A DNA stretch of 6,590 bases from Alphaproteobacteria bacterium. GTDB lineage: Bacteria; Pseudomonadota; Alphaproteobacteria; Sphingomonadales; Emcibacteraceae. The translations under genes were made by a program, and so were the position numbers. Positions 5,493 through 6,590 of this stretch are shown here, one piece after another (the stretch's first letter is position 1; each line of letters begins with the position of its first letter). Location of the stretch: assembly GCA_002401545.1 (NCBI GenBank), contig NVTJ01000001.1:7265-13854 (forward strand), in the 5' to 3' direction. The notes under the pieces are model-generated. The model was not told the origin of the DNA and did not search any database. It was given only the letters and a program-made list of their open reading frames with translations.

Positions 5493-6590
5493 GATGTCTC
5501 TGCCTGATGTAACCAGCCTGCAGTTTTTTCCACGAACCTATGCCGCAGAATTTCATCATTCAGGTCATCAAAAACCTCGGATACAAAGGCTTCAACCAAC
5601 AAACCCTTGGCGGCAACCTCATCCAGCCCCCGGGACCTGAGGTAGAAAAGCTGATCTTCGTCCAGCTCACCCACCGTCGCCCCGTGCGTGCATTTCACAT
5701 CATCGGCATAAATCAATAATTCCGGCTTGGCGTTGGCCTCTGCTTTACGGCTAAGCAGTAAATTTTTATTGGACTGGTCGGCATTGGTTTTCTGAGCATC
5801 GCGGGCGACAACCACTTTTCCCTGAAAAGCCGACTTTCCCCCCTCATCCAGAACACCGCGAAACAACTGCATACTCCGGCAATTGGGCCGGTCATGATTG
5901 ATGCGGGTGAAAATGTCATGGGACTGCCTGACACGGCCAAGATATACCCCGCGCAATTCTATGCGGGCCTGTTCACCGGTAAAACTGTTGATCAGCTCCG
6001 TACGGCTGATTTCCGCGCCAAGCTGCAGGCTCATATGGCTGAAACTGGCCCCGGCGGCAATCTTTGTATGAAGCTCGGTCATATGAATGGCCTGTTTGCC
6101 CTGAAGCTGAAATTGTACCAGTGACAGCTCTGCGGCGTCTTCCAAAACAACGTCACCGATCACATGGCTCCAGTAACGCTGATCTTCCGCGCCAATGAAG
6201 GTTTCAATAATCCGGGCTTTCGCCGCCTTATGTGCCGTAATCTGTAAGCGGACGGGAATTAGCTTCATATGCATGGCGGATGTTACAATATGGATGATCT
6301 GTATAGGGCGGGATAATTCCGCCCCCGCCGCAATTTCCAGACTGTAACCATCGCTTACCATAGCCCGGTTCAGGTTATTCAGGGCGCTCGAGGCATCACA
6401 TGTAACAAGCGACCGGCGGAATTTTTCCGGATTTTCAGAAAATATCGTAAAATCTGCGGTTTTGCCTGAGGGATATGATGATAAGGCCGGATAAATATGA
6501 CCATTGACAAAAACCACCACAGGGCCGCCAATGCTTTCAAAACAGGCCCGGTCAAATAATATTTTGATTTCTTCCCGCCGGTCGGCTTTT
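5489..6590 (-). CDS. sufD: SufD, Fe-S cluster assembly scaffold subunit (5' end off window)
   Basis: The reverse-strand frame is open from the window edge to a TGA at 5491-5489, giving 366 visible residues plus one base of a further codon. SufD is usually about 420-440 residues, so roughly the first 60 are missing. A GTG at 6520 is not the true start, because the frame continues upstream with 23 coherent codons ('ADRREEIKILFDRACFES'). The visible part has the right-handed beta-helix core and the SufB/SufD-family C-terminal region. It includes 'RIELRGVYLG', 'HDIFTRINHD', 'GVLDEGGKSAFQGKV' and 'ADDVKCTHGATVGELDEDQ'. The His in that CTHG block (visible residue 302) corresponds to the SufD histidine that lies at the SufB-SufD interface in E. 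coli, where nascent clusters are thought to form. SufD is favoured over SufB by this block and by its place immediately before sufS. sufB and sufC would be expected to the right, outside the window. Confidence 0.94.
   Translation of the reverse strand, partial: KADRREEIKILFDRACFESIGGPVVVFVNGHIYPALSSYPSGKTADFTIFSENPEKFRRSLVTCDASSALNNLNRAMVSDGYSLEIAAGAELSRPIQIIHIVTSAMHMKLIPVRLQITAHKAAKARIIETFIGAEDQRYWSHVIGDVVLEDAAELSLVQFQLQGKQAIHMTELHTKIAAGASFSHMSLQLGAEISRTELINSFTGEQARIELRGVYLGRVRQSHDIFTRINHDRPNCRSMQLFRGVLDEGGKSAFQGKVVVARDAQKTNADQSNKNLLLSRKAEANAKPELLIYADDVKCTHGATVGELDEDQLFYLRSRGLDEVAAKGLLVEAFVSEVFDDLNDEILRHRFVEKTAGWLHQAETS

Noticed and set aside
6518..6520. GTG at 6520 as the start of sufD
   Set aside because: The frame stays open to the window edge with a SufD-like sequence upstream, and a 343-residue SufD would be too short. 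The gene is cut by the window, not truncated.

Overview
The window looks like chromosomal DNA from a moderate-GC member of the Alphaproteobacteria. Three things point there: a small DUF1674 (SDHAF4-like) protein, a suf operon in the order sufD-sufS-sufT, and a patatin-related protein of the long, poorly characterised type. I cannot fix the genus from sequence alone. No rRNA, tRNA, CRISPR array, insertion sequence, phage gene or attachment site was recognised. The DNA is almost entirely coding; the longest gap is 76 bp.

Left part (1-630): the 5' part of rsmB (16S rRNA m5C967 methyltransferase) runs leftward off the window edge. It is separated by a 76 bp AT-rich divergent intergenic region from a rightward gene set.

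Centre (631-3831, + strand): three genes sit head to tail and probably form one transcript. They are a 51-codon DUF1674 protein, a SixA-type histidine phosphatase, and an 839-residue patatin-like lipid acyl hydrolase with a long C-terminal region. The phosphatase stop codon and the patatin start codon abut exactly (TAA|ATG) and lie in the same reading frame, so a single stop codon separates the two proteins.

Right part (3844-6590, - strand): the distal end of a suf iron-sulfur assembly operon, transcribed leftward. sufD (5' end off the window) overlaps sufS by 4 nt (ATGA), and sufS is followed by sufT (MIP18/DUF59) 11 nt later. SufD is a scaffold-complex subunit, SufS supplies sulfur from cysteine, and SufT is an accessory maturation factor. 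The operon ends at sufT, and no sufA/HesB-type carrier follows. Instead the convergent patatin gene ends only 12 bp away, with no visible terminator hairpin.

Most of the window is ordinary core-genome content. The parts most worth a second look are the SixA/patatin junction, the uncharacterised C-terminal two thirds of the patatin protein, and the easily missed DUF1674 gene.
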